NCBI GenBank assembly: GCA_027484575.1
Contig: JAIXSQ010000016.1
Coordinates: forward strand, 47,914-111,913
Source: Comamonadaceae bacterium
GTDB lineage: Bacteria; Pseudomonadota; Gammaproteobacteria; Burkholderiales; Burkholderiaceae_C
DNA: 64,000 bases
Reading direction: 5' to 3'
Part shown: in pieces, positions 35,774-44,949 of the stretch
Layout: each line of letters begins with the position of its first letter
How positions within the stretch are numbered: the first letter of the stretch is position 1
The notes under the pieces: generated by a model
Database searches by the model: none
What the model saw: the letters and a program-made list of their open reading frames with translations, nothing else
Told to the model about the DNA's origin: nothing
Translations under genes and position numbers: made by a program

Positions 35774-36664
35774 CTACATCTTGCGGACCGGCGCCCTGCC
35801 GACCCGTGCCAGTGTCTGGGTTGCCACCAGCTTGTCGGCCAGGCCGGGCGCGTCCCGAACGTCATGAACGCCGGCATCGGCACCGACGTCGGCGATCAAG
35901 TGGGGGCGTTGCAGGAAGAGCGAACCTCCCACCATTATGCATAGGCGAGGGTTGATGGAAGCCGCGCGCAAGCTGGCAATCACCCTGGCCAATCTGTCGA
36001 GGTGGACCCCGCCCGCCACGCTGAAACCCGCCACATCGAACCAGGTCGCACGAGCCAGCTTGAGGAGTTCGTCCGCCCCGGACTCGAGGCGCTCCTGCAC
36101 GTGCCAACCCGCCCGGCGGAAGACATCACCCACCACCGTGAGCCCAAACGTGTGCTGCTCGCCAGGCGCAGGCGCCAGCAGCAGTTTCCTGCCACCTTCG
36201 ATGCTGGTTGGCGTCATCGGTGGCGCTGTGATGCGCAGCAGGCGCTGCAGGGTGCCCAAGGCGAGCGTCACTTCGGTGAAATTGCAAGTGTCGGATTCCC
36301 AGAACTGTCCGAGGCGGCAGGCGGCGGGCGCCATCAGATCCAGACAGACGTTCTGCCACGGGACACCACGGGCCAGCAGCTCGACGACGACGTGCTCCGC
36401 GATGCCTTCGTCGCCACTCGACAGGGCGCGAACGAAGCGTGCAATGTCGTTCTCGTCGATTGCCGGAACTCGGTCGTGTTCCACAACCGAGCCGGCGACC
36501 GGCCGCGTCTGGACCAATTTGGGAATGATCTGCCCCGTGATCGCATCGACAAGGGCGCCGAGCTCTGCCCGGTCGGGCGTGGCCGGTCGGATCTCGGCCC
36601 GAGCCTGATCGGACCGCCGGGGGTTGACTCGCGCCATTGGAGCGATCTGCATGGTCGGCCTCAC
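35774..36664 (-). CDS. ppaA: PpaA/AerR-type B12-binding antirepressor of PpsR
   Basis: A 296-residue cobalamin-binding regulator that in other purple bacteria modulates PpsR/CrtJ. The N-terminal half carries a helical cap with WESDTCNFTEV, equivalent to the W-x8-E motif of MerR-type B12 sensors. The C-terminal half is a B12-binding fold with GEQHTFGLTVVGDVFRRAGW (ExHxxG ligand motif, His171) and IMVGGSLF. I chose a GTG start at 36664 because GAGGAG sits 5 nt upstream; in-frame ATGs lie on both sides. It is the promoter-proximal gene of ppaA-ppsR, divergent from bchF. Confidence 0.88.
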   Translation of the reverse strand: MRPTMQIAPMARVNPRRSDQARAEIRPATPDRAELGALVDAITGQIIPKLVQTRPVAGSVVEHDRVPAIDENDIARFVRALSSGDEGIAEHVVVELLARGVPWQNVCLDLMAPAACRLGQFWESDTCNFTEVTLALGTLQRLLRITAPPMTPTSIEGGRKLLLAPAPGEQHTFGLTVVGDVFRRAGWHVQERLESGADELLKLARATWFDVAGFSVAGGVHLDRLARVIASLRAASINPRLCIMVGGSLFLQRPHLIADVGADAGVHDVRDAPGLADKLVATQTLARVGRAPVRKM

Positions 36665-36822
36665 GGACTCTCCTCGCACTTGCGCTAGCGATGCCGGAGC
36701 GCCTGCAGGAGTGTGACGGAGCACACCCGTGCGGATCGTTTCGGTTCGTCGACCAATTTGGCGGGATCACTCCCGTTCAGTTGGACGGTCGGTTCGAACT
36801 ACTGAACTCGGCCTGTCTGCGC

Positions 36823-36850
36823 ACTGTAGTCCGCCGACCAGAACTGTCAA
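36823..36850 (-). promoter_or_regulatory. Candidate ppaA-ppsR promoter
   Basis: Read leftward: a consensus TTGACA (36850-36845), 16-bp spacer and TACAGT (36828-36823). The -35 box contains the outer TGTC half-site of the operator 36845-36862, so PpsR could autoregulate ppaA-ppsR. The predicted leader to the ppaA start is about 150 nt. Prediction from sequence only. Confidence 0.55.
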
Positions 36851-36878
36851 GACCATATGACGTCAACTTGAATTGACA
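36845..36878. promoter_or_regulatory. Tandem PpsR-type operator between ppaA and bchF
   Basis: Two sites form a near-symmetric 34-bp array: TGTC-N10-GACG (36845-36862) and, overlapping by 2 bp in the opposite orientation, CGTC-N10-GACA (36861-36878). Outer half-sites are perfect TGTC/GACA; inner ones share a central GACGTC. The outer half-sites are also parts of the -35 boxes of ppaA and bchF. Known PpsR/CrtJ sites (TGT-N12-ACA) usually come in pairs, so repression of both directions is likely. Confidence 0.75.
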
Positions 36879-36901
36879 CTATGCGAGGTCAGGGCTACAT
36901 T
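36873..36901 (+). promoter_or_regulatory. Candidate bchF superoperon promoter
   Basis: Consensus TTGACA (36873-36878), exact 17-bp spacer, TACATT (36896-36901). The expected transcript start is about 36908, which is the first base of an in-frame GTG of bchF. This implies either a leaderless bchF mRNA or, if the upstream ATG (36881) is used, a different promoter. The -35 is built from the operator half-site. Confidence 0.55.
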
Positions 36902-36907
36902 GGTTTG

Positions 36908-37384
36908 GTGCCTGCCCCTCCCCTCTACACCCCAGAGCAGCGCCGCCGGCGCGACGCGTCGCGCTGGACGCTCGTGCAAGCCGTGCTGGCCCCCGTCCAG
37001 TTTCTGGTCTTCCTGGTCAGCCTGGCGCTGGTGATCCGGTTCATGGTGACGGGCCAGGGCGAGCGCATCGCGGACGCATCGGTGCTCCTGAAGACGTTCG
37101 CGCTCTACACCATCATGCTCACGGGCTGTGCCTGGGAAAAGGATGTCTTCGGCCGCTGGCTCTTCGCCCCGGCCTTTTACTGGGAAGACATGGTCAGCAT
37201 GCTGGTGCTGGCCCTGCACACCGCCTGGCTGATCGCCACGGCGTTCGAGATCTTCAGTGTCCACGGCCGCATGGTGCTGGCGATGGCGGCATACGCCGCC
37301 TACGTGGTGAACGCTGCCCAGTTCCTGCTGAAACTGCGTGCGGCCCGCCTGCAGGATCAGCCCATGGCCCCTCGGGGAGCTTGA
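36908..37384 (+). CDS. bchF: 3-vinyl-bacteriochlorophyllide hydratase
   Basis: Hydrates the C3-vinyl group during bacteriochlorophyll a synthesis. A membrane protein of 158 residues from the GTG at 36908 (167 from an ATG at 36881), with family landmarks PPLYTPEQRRRRDASRWTLV, QAVLAPVQFLVFLVSLALVI and AWEKDVFGRWLFAPAFYWED. Neither start has a ribosome-binding site. I prefer the GTG because the family-conserved region begins right after it and a good promoter predicts transcription starting there. It heads the rightward superoperon; bchN follows after 2 nt. Confidence 0.9.
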   Translation: MPAPPLYTPEQRRRRDASRWTLVQAVLAPVQFLVFLVSLALVIRFMVTGQGERIADASVLLKTFALYTIMLTGCAWEKDVFGRWLFAPAFYWEDMVSMLVLALHTAWLIATAFEIFSVHGRMVLAMAAYAAYVVNAAQFLLKLRAARLQDQPMAPRGA

Positions 37385-37386
37385 GC

Positions 37387-38661
37387 ATGGGTCCCGTCAT
37401 CCCCATCCGTGCTGCGGCTGCCGGCTGCACCGACGTGCCGGTCCTGCGCGAGCGAGGCCAACGCGAAGTGTTCTGTGGCCTCGCCGGAATCGTCTGGCTG
37501 CATCGCAAGATCCAGGACGCCTTCTTTCTCGTGGTCGGATCGCGCACGTGCGCGCACCTGCTGCAGGCGGCCGCCGGCGTGATGGTCTTTGCGGAGCCGC
37601 GCTTTGCCACCGCCATCATCGAAGAGCGGGACCTGGCCGGCCTGGCCGACGCCAACGAGGAACTCGACCGCGTGGTCCTGCGCCTGCTGCAACGCCGGCC
37701 CGAGATCCGGCAGCTGTTTCTGGTCGGCTCCTGCCCGTCGGAAGTCATCAAGCTCGACCTCGCCCGTGCGGCCTTCCGTCTGACCGGTCGTCACGGCGGG
37801 GTCCAGGTCTTGCACTACTCCGGCAGCGGCATCGAGACCACCTTCACACAGGGCGAAGACGCGTGCCTGGCGGCGCTTGTGCCCACCATGCCCGCGCAAG
37901 CGGCTGGCCCGCGGCAACTGCTGGTGGCCGGAGCCCTGGCCGACGTGGTGGAGGACCAGTTCGCCAGGCTGTTCCGGGCGATGGGGATCGACGTGCACTT
38001 CCTGCCAGCCCGTCGCGCACGCGACCTGCCTGCGGTCGGCCCGCAGACCGTGCTGTTGCTGGCCCATCCGTGGCTCTCCGACACCGCACGGGCGCTGCAG
38101 GAGCGCGGCGCGCAACTGCTGCCGGCACCGTTCCCGCTCGGTGAGCTCGGCACGACCGCCTGGCTGCAGGCGGCTGCCGACGCCTTCGGCGTACCGCAGC
38201 AGCAATTCGACGAGCTCACCGCGCCCGGCCGCCAGCGCGCCCGAGAAGCTCTGGCGCGGCAGCGGCCGGCGCTGGACGGCAAGCGCGTGTTCCTGTTCCC
38301 CGACAGCCAACTCGAGGTACCGCTGGCGCGGTTTCTCGCCACTGAACTCGGCATGCACATCGCGGAGGTCGGCACGCCGTACCTGCACCGCGCGCTCATG
38401 GGCCCCGAACTGGCCCTGCTGCCCCCGACGCGGCTGTCCGAAGGGCAAGACGTCGAACTGCAACTGGACCGCTGCCTGCAAGATCGACCCGACCTGACCG
38501 TCTGCGGGCTCGGGCTGGCCAACCCGCTCGAGGCGCGGGGCCTGTCCACCAAGTGGTCGATCGAACTGGTCTTCACCCCCATCCAGGGTTACGAGCAGGC
38601 GGGCGACCTGGCCGAACTGTTCACCCGCCCGCTGCGCCGGCGCGACCTCCTGGCGGCCTGA
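37387..38661 (+). CDS. bchN: Light-independent protochlorophyllide reductase subunit N
   Basis: A 424-residue subunit of dark-operative protochlorophyllide reductase, related to nitrogenase NifD/NifK. With BchB it forms the catalytic heterotetramer reducing ring D. Cysteines for the shared 4Fe-4S cluster are visible in REVFCGLAGIVWLH, GSRTCAHLLQ and LVGSCPSEVI. The ATG at 37387 follows a GGGGAG ribosome-binding site; a TTG two codons upstream is less likely. Starts 2 nt after bchF and is followed by bchB after 10 nt. Confidence 0.97.
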   Translation: MGPVIPIRAAAAGCTDVPVLRERGQREVFCGLAGIVWLHRKIQDAFFLVVGSRTCAHLLQAAAGVMVFAEPRFATAIIEERDLAGLADANEELDRVVLRLLQRRPEIRQLFLVGSCPSEVIKLDLARAAFRLTGRHGGVQVLHYSGSGIETTFTQGEDACLAALVPTMPAQAAGPRQLLVAGALADVVEDQFARLFRAMGIDVHFLPARRARDLPAVGPQTVLLLAHPWLSDTARALQERGAQLLPAPFPLGELGTTAWLQAAADAFGVPQQQFDELTAPGRQRAREALARQRPALDGKRVFLFPDSQLEVPLARFLATELGMHIAEVGTPYLHRALMGPELALLPPTRLSEGQDVELQLDRCLQDRPDLTVCGLGLANPLEARGLSTKWSIELVFTPIQGYEQAGDLAELFTRPLRRRDLLAA

Positions 38662-38671
38662 GGACACGACC

Positions 38672-40219
38672 GTGCAACTGACCCTCTGGACTTACGAAGG
38701 CCCCCCTCACGTGGGAGCGATGCGCATTGCCACGGCGCTGCGCGACGTCCACCTGGTGTTGCACGCACCGCAGGGCGACACGTACGCCGACCTGCTGTTC
38801 ACCATGATCGAGCGACTGCCCCGCCGGCCGCCGGTCACCTACACCACCTTTCAGGCGCGCGATCTCGGGGGCGACACAGCCGCCCTGCTGCAGGACGCCA
38901 TCCGCAACGCGCACGCCCGTTTTCAGCCCGCAGCGCTGCTGGTCGGCGCCTCGTGCACCGCCGAACTGATTCAGGACGACCCCGGCGGACTGGCCGCCGC
39001 GCTGGGCCTACCGATCCCGGTGGTGCCGCTGGAGTTGCCCTCCTACCAACGCAAGGAAAACTGGGGGGCCGCCGAGACCCTGTACCAGGTCGTGCGCGCG
39101 CTGGCGGGTCCGACCGTCCAGCGGCCTGCCACGGCCAAGAGGGTGTGCAACATCCTGGGACCGACGGCGCTCGGCTTCAGGCACCGCGACGACATCGTCG
39201 AAGTCCAGCGCATACTGGCCACGCTGGGCGTCGAGGTGAACGTCGTCGCCCCGCTGGGAGCCAGCGCAGCCGATCTGGCGCGACTGCCGCAGGCAGGCTT
39301 CAACGTCGTTCTCTATCCGGAGATCGCGGGCATCGCGGCGCGCTGGCTGCAACGCGCGCACGGGCAGCCCTCCACGACCGTGGTGCCGATCGGCGCGGGC
39401 GCAACGCGCGACTTCATCGTCGAAGTTGCGGCGCTGGCTGACGTCGATCCCGCGCCGGCGCTGCAGACGCACGTGCCCCGTGCCCGGTGGTACGCGCAGT
39501 CGGTCGACTCGACGTACCTCACGGGCAAACGCGTCTTCATCTTCGGAGATGCCACCCACGCGATCGCCGCCGCCCGCATCGCCACGGAGGAGATGGGCTT
39601 CGAGGTCGTCGGCCTGGGCACCTATGCACGGGAACAGGCGCGCGACGTCCGCGAAGCCGCGGCCAAGCTGGGTCTCGAAGCGCTGATCACCGACGACTAC
39701 CTCGAAGTCGAGGAGCGCATCCTCGCGCTGCAGCCCGAACTTGTGCTGGGCACGCAAATGGAGCGCCACATCGCCAAGCGCGCCGGCATCCCGTGCGCGG
39801 TGATCTCGGCGCCGGTGCACGTGCAGGACTTCCCCGCGCGTTACTCCCCGCAGATGGGGGCCGAGGGCGCCAACGTGCTGTTCGACACCTGGGTCCATCC
39901 GCTGATGATGGGACTGGAAGAACACCTCATCGGCATGTTTCGCAACGACTCGGAGTTCCACGTCGATGCGGCGCCTTCCCACCTCGGCAGTGGTCACGCT
40001 GCTGCTGCTGCGGTCGCCGCCACGGCCGCGGCAGCGACCACCGAGGCTGCAGCCGCCGTCGCGCGGTGGCAGGCCGACGCCGAGTCCGAACTGCGCAAGA
40101 TCCCGTTCTTCGTGCGTGGCAAGGCGCGGCGCAACACCGAAACCTACGCCCGCGAGCAAGGCGTCGACCTGATCACGCTGGAGACCCTCTACGATGCCAA
40201 GGCCCATTTCAGCCGCTGA
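38672..40219 (+). CDS. bchB: Light-independent protochlorophyllide reductase subunit B
   Basis: A 515-residue partner of BchN, starting with GTG (MQLTLWTYEGPPHVGAMRIA). The GASCTAELIQDDPGGL region and the cluster-ligand Asp expected in the N-terminal part of BchB are consistent with a normal enzyme. A low-complexity Ala/Thr linker (about residues 440-470, rich in AAAAVAATAAAATTEAAA) joins the core to the C-terminal domain with FFVRGKARRNTETYAREQGV. The end overlaps bchH by 26 nt. Confidence 0.97.
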   Translation: MQLTLWTYEGPPHVGAMRIATALRDVHLVLHAPQGDTYADLLFTMIERLPRRPPVTYTTFQARDLGGDTAALLQDAIRNAHARFQPAALLVGASCTAELIQDDPGGLAAALGLPIPVVPLELPSYQRKENWGAAETLYQVVRALAGPTVQRPATAKRVCNILGPTALGFRHRDDIVEVQRILATLGVEVNVVAPLGASAADLARLPQAGFNVVLYPEIAGIAARWLQRAHGQPSTTVVPIGAGATRDFIVEVAALADVDPAPALQTHVPRARWYAQSVDSTYLTGKRVFIFGDATHAIAAARIATEEMGFEVVGLGTYAREQARDVREAAAKLGLEALITDDYLEVEERILALQPELVLGTQMERHIAKRAGIPCAVISAPVHVQDFPARYSPQMGAEGANVLFDTWVHPLMMGLEEHLIGMFRNDSEFHVDAAPSHLGSGHAAAAAVAATAAAATTEAAAAVARWQADAESELRKIPFFVRGKARRNTETYAREQGVDLITLETLYDAKAHFSR

Positions 40220-43200
40220 ACGGGCCACCACGGTGCGCGTCGTGCTGGTCACGATGGACAGCCACCTGGTGAGCGCGGTGGATCGTGCGCGCCGCGAGCT
40301 GCAACGGCAGCTTCCCGGCCTGCAGCTTGTGGTCCACGCAGCGGCGGAATGGTCCGACGATCCCCAGTCCCTGCAGCGCTGCATCGCCGACATCGGGCAG
40401 GCCGACATCCTCCTGGTCTCCATGCTGTTCATGGAAGACCACTACGCCCCCGTGCTGACCGCCCTGCAGGCACGCAGGCCTCACTGCGACGCCCTGGTGG
40501 CCATCCTGTCCGCTCCCGAGGTCACCCGCCTGACCCGCATGGGCCGCTTCGACATGAGCACGCCGGCCAGCGGGCCGGTGGCCCTGCTGCGGCGACTGCG
40601 CGGCAAGGGCCAGGCCGCCGCAGGATCGGGCGACCATGCCAGTGAAGCGGCAGCACGGACAAGCGAAGGTGCCAAGCAGATGAAGATGCTGCGCCGGCTG
40701 CCCCAGCTGTTGCGCTTCATTCCAGGCACAGCCCAGGACGTGCGCGCCTGGTTCCTTTCGCTGCAGTACTGGCTGGCCGGCTCCGATGGCAACCTCGCCA
40801 ACCTGGTGCTGATGTTGGTCGACCGCTACGCGGTGGGCGCCCGGGCCGGCATGCGGGGCAAGCATGCCGCAGCCCCGCCGGTCGAGTTCCCCGACGTGGG
40901 CGTCTACCACCCGCGCATGCCGTCGCGCCTGTCCGCTTCGGCTGGCGACCTTCCACGGGTGGCTACCACCGGTACGCGGGGCACCGTCGGCCTGCTGGTG
41001 ATGCGCTCCTATGTGCTGGCGGGTAACACCGGCCACTACGACGGCGTGATCACCGCGCTAGAGGCGCGGGGTCTGCGCGTGGTGCCCGCCTTCGCCTCCG
41101 GCCTGGACAACCGCCCGGCCATCGACGCCTACTTCACGCGGTCCGGTCAACCGACCATCGACGCGCTGGTCTCACTGACCGGCTTCTCGCTCGTCGGCGG
41201 GCCCGCCTACAACGATGCCCAGGCAGCCGAAGACATCCTGGCGCGCCTCGACGTCCCGTACCTGGCCGTGTCGCCAGTGGAGTTCCAGACGCTCGACCAG
41301 TGGGGCGCCTCCGCCCGCGGGCTGATGCCGGTCGAAGCCACGATGATGGTGGCGATCCCCGAACTCGACGGCGCGACAGGGTCGATGGTGTACGGCGGGC
41401 GCGCCAATCCCCAGCATTCGGCCTGCACGGGCTGCGGCCGCGGTTGTCGCTTCGAAGAGGACCAGGGCGCCCACGACATGCACACCTGCAGCGAGCGCGC
41501 CGATGCCTTGGCGGCGCGTGTCGGCCGTCTCGTCGACCTGCGGCGCAGCGAGCGGCGCGACCGCCGGGTCGCTGCGATCCTGTTCAATTTCCCTCCGAAC
41601 GCCGGCAACACCGGGACCGCCGCCAGCCTGGGGGTGTTCGAATCGCTGCACAACACGCTGCGCGCCATGCAGGCCGCGGGCTACACCGTCGACGTCCCGG
41701 CCAGCGTCGACGCGCTGCGCACTGCGCTCATCGAAGGCAACGCAGCCCGGTACGGCGCCCATGCCAATGTCCACGTGCGCATCCCCGTGGACGACCATGT
41801 GCGCCGAGAACGCCACCTTGCCGAGATCGAAGCCCAGTGGGGTCCCGCGCCGGGTCGCCAGCAGAGCGACGGCGCCACGCTGTTCGTGCTGGGCGCGTGT
41901 TTCGGCAATGTCTTCGTGGGCATCCAGCCGGGCATGGGCTACGAGGGCGATCCCATGCGCCTGCTGTTCGAGAACGGCTTCGCGCCCACCCATGCGTTCT
42001 CGGCCTTCTACCGCTGGATCCGCGAGGACTTCGGTGCCCATGCGGTGCTGCACTTCGGCACGCACGGCGCCCTCGAGTTCATGCCTGGCAAGCAAAGCGG
42101 GCTGGCTGCCGGTTGCTGGCCCGACCGGCTCATCGGCGACCTGCCGAACGTGTACCTCTACGCAGCGAACAATCCGTCCGAGGGCACGATTGCGAAGCGG
42201 CGGGCGGCCGCAACGCTCGTGAGCTACCTCACGCCGCCGGTCACCCAGGCCGGTGTCTACAAGGAACTGGCTTCGCTCAAGGCCACCATCGACCGCTTCC
42301 TGGCGCTCGAGCCGCATGCGGTTGCCGAACGTGCGGGCCTGCTGTCACTGGCGCGCACGCAAGCTGCGGATCTGTCACTGCCTTTGCCCGAGGATGAGGA
42401 TGCCGATGACGCCGATGCGCAAATGGTCGCCATCAAGGCGGAACTGCGCCGGATCGAGTCGACCCTGATCCCCTGCGGCTTGCACGTCGTCGGCCAGGCG
42501 CTCGATCGCGCGCAGCGCATCGACATGCTGTCCGCCTGCGCAAACGCCAGCCTCGGGCACGAACTGCCGCAGGAGATCCTGGCCGGCCTCATCGATGGCA
42601 CAAGCCCCGAAGACCTGCTCGCCCTCTGGCCGCAGCCCGGCGACGATGACCTGCTGGGCGAGCTGACGCGGCTTGCTGGCATCGGCCGCGACCTCGCTGC
42701 CGACCACGAGCTCGCGGGCATCGTGCGTGCGCTGGATGGCCGCTTCGTGCGCCCGGCGCCCGGCGGCGACCTCATGCGGACACCGGCCATCCTGCCCACC
42801 GGTCGCAACCTCCACGGCTTCGACCCGTTCCGCATCCCCAGCGCCTGGGCCGTGCAGGACGCCACCCGCCAGGCCGAGCGCCTGCTGGCGCGCCACCAGG
42901 CCGATGGCCATGCGCTGCCGGAAACCGTGGCGATGGTGCTGTGGGGCACCGACAACCTCAAGACCGAAGGCGGCCCGCTGGCGCAGGCGCTCGCACTCAT
43001 GGGCGCCAAGCCCCGGTTCGACGCCTACGGACGCCTGGCCGGCGCCGTGCTGGTTCCCCTGGAGCAACTGGGGCGCCCGCGCATCGATGTGGTGCTGACC
43101 CTCTCGGGCATCTTTCGCGACCTGTTGCCCCTGCAGACCCGCCTGCTGGCCCAGGCCGCCCTCCTGGCCGCGCAGGCCGACGAGCCGCTCGAACAAAACT

Positions 43201-44009
43201 ACGTGCGCAAGCACGCGCTGGCATTGCAGGCCGAGCATGGCTGTACGCTGGAAGCCGCAGCCCTGCGCGTGTTCGGCAATGCCGAAGGCGCCTACGGCGC
43301 GAACGTCAGCAGTCTGGTGGATGCCAGCCGCTGGGACGATGCCGACGAACTTGCGGAGACCTACAGCCGCCGCAAGGGCTTCGCCTACGGGTGCTCCGGC
43401 AAGCCGGTCCAGCACGCCGCGCTGATGCAGAGCGTGCTGGCCAAGGTCGACCTGGCCTACCAGAACCTCGACTCCGTCGAACTGGGCGTCACCACCATCG
43501 ACACGTACTTCGACACCTTGGGCGGCATCAGCCGTGCGATTCAGCGGGCCAAGTCGCGACAGCAGGGCGCCAGCGCGCCGGTGGCACCCGTCTACATCGG
43601 CGACCAGACCGAAGATGCGCATGGCGGCGGAACCGTGCGGACGCTGACCGAGCAGGTCGCCCTGGAGACGCGCACCCGCATGCTCAACCCCAAGTGGTAC
43701 GAAGGCATGCTCAAGCACGGTTACGAAGGCGTGCGGCAGATCGAGCTGCACCTGACCAACACCATGGGCTGGTCTGCAACGACGGGCCAGGTGCAACCCT
43801 GGGTCTACCAGCAGCTCAGCGAAACCTTCGTGCTGGATCCCGCGATGCGCGAGCGCCTGGCACGCCTGAATCCGACCGCCTCCGCGCGCGTCGCCAATCG
43901 ACTGCTCGAGGCCAGCGAGCGCAAGTTCTGGCATCCCGACGCGTCGGTGCTCGAGGCCTTGCGCCGCGCCGGCGAGGAACTCGAAGACCGTCTCGAAGGC
44001 GTCTACTGA
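40194..44009 (+). CDS. bchH: Magnesium chelatase subunit H
   Basis: The 1271-residue porphyrin-binding subunit of Mg-chelatase, inserting Mg2+ into protoporphyrin IX together with BchI and BchD (not in this window). CobN-like architecture with LFNFPPNAGNTGTAASLGVF, the metal-site region HFGTHGALEFMPGKQSGL and YGANVSSLVDASRWDDADEL. A Cys cluster CTGCGRGCRFEEDQG near residue 405 is present. The start lies inside the end of bchB, so translation is probably coupled. Confidence 0.97.
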   Translation: MPRPISAAERATTVRVVLVTMDSHLVSAVDRARRELQRQLPGLQLVVHAAAEWSDDPQSLQRCIADIGQADILLVSMLFMEDHYAPVLTALQARRPHCDALVAILSAPEVTRLTRMGRFDMSTPASGPVALLRRLRGKGQAAAGSGDHASEAAARTSEGAKQMKMLRRLPQLLRFIPGTAQDVRAWFLSLQYWLAGSDGNLANLVLMLVDRYAVGARAGMRGKHAAAPPVEFPDVGVYHPRMPSRLSASAGDLPRVATTGTRGTVGLLVMRSYVLAGNTGHYDGVITALEARGLRVVPAFASGLDNRPAIDAYFTRSGQPTIDALVSLTGFSLVGGPAYNDAQAAEDILARLDVPYLAVSPVEFQTLDQWGASARGLMPVEATMMVAIPELDGATGSMVYGGRANPQHSACTGCGRGCRFEEDQGAHDMHTCSERADALAARVGRLVDLRRSERRDRRVAAILFNFPPNAGNTGTAASLGVFESLHNTLRAMQAAGYTVDVPASVDALRTALIEGNAARYGAHANVHVRIPVDDHVRRERHLAEIEAQWGPAPGRQQSDGATLFVLGACFGNVFVGIQPGMGYEGDPMRLLFENGFAPTHAFSAFYRWIREDFGAHAVLHFGTHGALEFMPGKQSGLAAGCWPDRLIGDLPNVYLYAANNPSEGTIAKRRAAATLVSYLTPPVTQAGVYKELASLKATIDRFLALEPHAVAERAGLLSLARTQAADLSLPLPEDEDADDADAQMVAIKAELRRIESTLIPCGLHVVGQALDRAQRIDMLSACANASLGHELPQEILAGLIDGTSPEDLLALWPQPGDDDLLGELTRLAGIGRDLAADHELAGIVRALDGRFVRPAPGGDLMRTPAILPTGRNLHGFDPFRIPSAWAVQDATRQAERLLARHQADGHALPETVAMVLWGTDNLKTEGGPLAQALALMGAKPRFDAYGRLAGAVLVPLEQLGRPRIDVVLTLSGIFRDLLPLQTRLLAQAALLAAQADEPLEQNYVRKHALALQAEHGCTLEAAALRVFGNAEGAYGANVSSLVDASRWDDADELAETYSRRKGFAYGCSGKPVQHAALMQSVLAKVDLAYQNLDSVELGVTTIDTYFDTLGGISRAIQRAKSRQQGASAPVAPVYIGDQTEDAHGGGTVRTLTEQVALETRTRMLNPKWYEGMLKHGYEGVRQIELHLTNTMGWSATTGQVQPWVYQQLSETFVLDPAMRERLARLNPTASARVANRLLEASERKFWHPDASVLEALRRAGEELEDRLEGVY

Positions 44010-44022
44010 CGCAAGGACCCGC

Positions 44023-44940
44023 ATGGAAACCGTCACCCTCCCCTTTCCCACCACCGGCGACCGACGACGCGCGGTGCCCACCGACGGCGAAGGCAGCGTC
44101 CAGGTGGAACTCGAGACCGGCGCCAAGATCGGCAACGCGAAGATCTTCGCGCTGTATGGCAAGGGCGGCATCGGCAAGAGCACGACGTCCTCGAACCTGT
44201 CGGCCGCGTTTTCCCACCTGGGCAAGCGCGTGCTGCAGATCGGCTGCGATCCCAAGCACGACTCGACCTTCACGCTGACCAAGAAGATGCTTCCCACGGT
44301 CATCGACGTGCTCGAAACGGTCGACTTCCACCCCGAGGAGCTGCGCGTCGAAGACTTCGTCTTCAAGGGCTACAACGGCGTGATGTGTGTCGAAGCAGGC
44401 GGCCCGCCGGCGGGCACCGGGTGCGGCGGCTACGTGGTCGGGCAAACCGTGAAGCTGCTCAAGGAGCATCACCTGCTGGACGACTCGGACGTGGTGATCT
44501 TCGACGTCCTGGGCGACGTGGTCTGCGGCGGCTTCGCTGCCCCCCTGCAGCACGCCGATCGGGCGCTGATCGTGACGGCCAACGACTTCGACTCCATCTT
44601 CGCGATGAACCGGATCGTCCAGGCGATCGGGGCGAAGTCCAAGAACTACGGCGTGCGGCTCGGGGGCGTCATTGCGAACCGCAGTGCCGCGACCGACCAG
44701 ATCGACCGCTACAACGAGCGCACCGGCCTGCGGCTGGCAGCGCGCTTCCCGGACCTGGACGCCATCCGACGCAGCCGACTGAAGAAATCGACCGTGTTCG
44801 AGATGGACGACGCGCCCGAGCTCCTGCCTGTGCGCGAGGAGTACCTGCGACTGGCGGCTGCCCTGTGGGCCGGCGTCGACCCGCTGCCCGCGGTGCCGCT
44901 GAAGGACCGCGACATCTTCGACCTGCTGGGCTACGACTGA
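44023..44940 (+). CDS. bchL: Light-independent protochlorophyllide reductase ATP-binding protein L
   Basis: A 305-residue NifH-like dimeric ATPase delivering electrons to BchN-BchB. The P-loop is YGKGGIGKSTTSSNLSAAFS; 4Fe-4S ligands are the Cys in GPPAGTGCGGYVVGQ and the Cys in LGDVVCGGFAAPLQ; the switch region reads VIFDVLGDVVCGG. The N-terminal 30 residues are extended with a basic/Gly region typical of BchL. It lies 13 nt after bchH and 9 nt before bchM. Confidence 0.98.
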   Translation: METVTLPFPTTGDRRRAVPTDGEGSVQVELETGAKIGNAKIFALYGKGGIGKSTTSSNLSAAFSHLGKRVLQIGCDPKHDSTFTLTKKMLPTVIDVLETVDFHPEELRVEDFVFKGYNGVMCVEAGGPPAGTGCGGYVVGQTVKLLKEHHLLDDSDVVIFDVLGDVVCGGFAAPLQHADRALIVTANDFDSIFAMNRIVQAIGAKSKNYGVRLGGVIANRSAATDQIDRYNERTGLRLAARFPDLDAIRRSRLKKSTVFEMDDAPELLPVREEYLRLAAALWAGVDPLPAVPLKDRDIFDLLGYD

Positions 44941-44949
44941 GCGGCCGCC

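Noticed and set aside
42375..44366. 663-codon minus-strand open frame
   Set aside because: Antisense to bchH and bchL; product has shadow composition.
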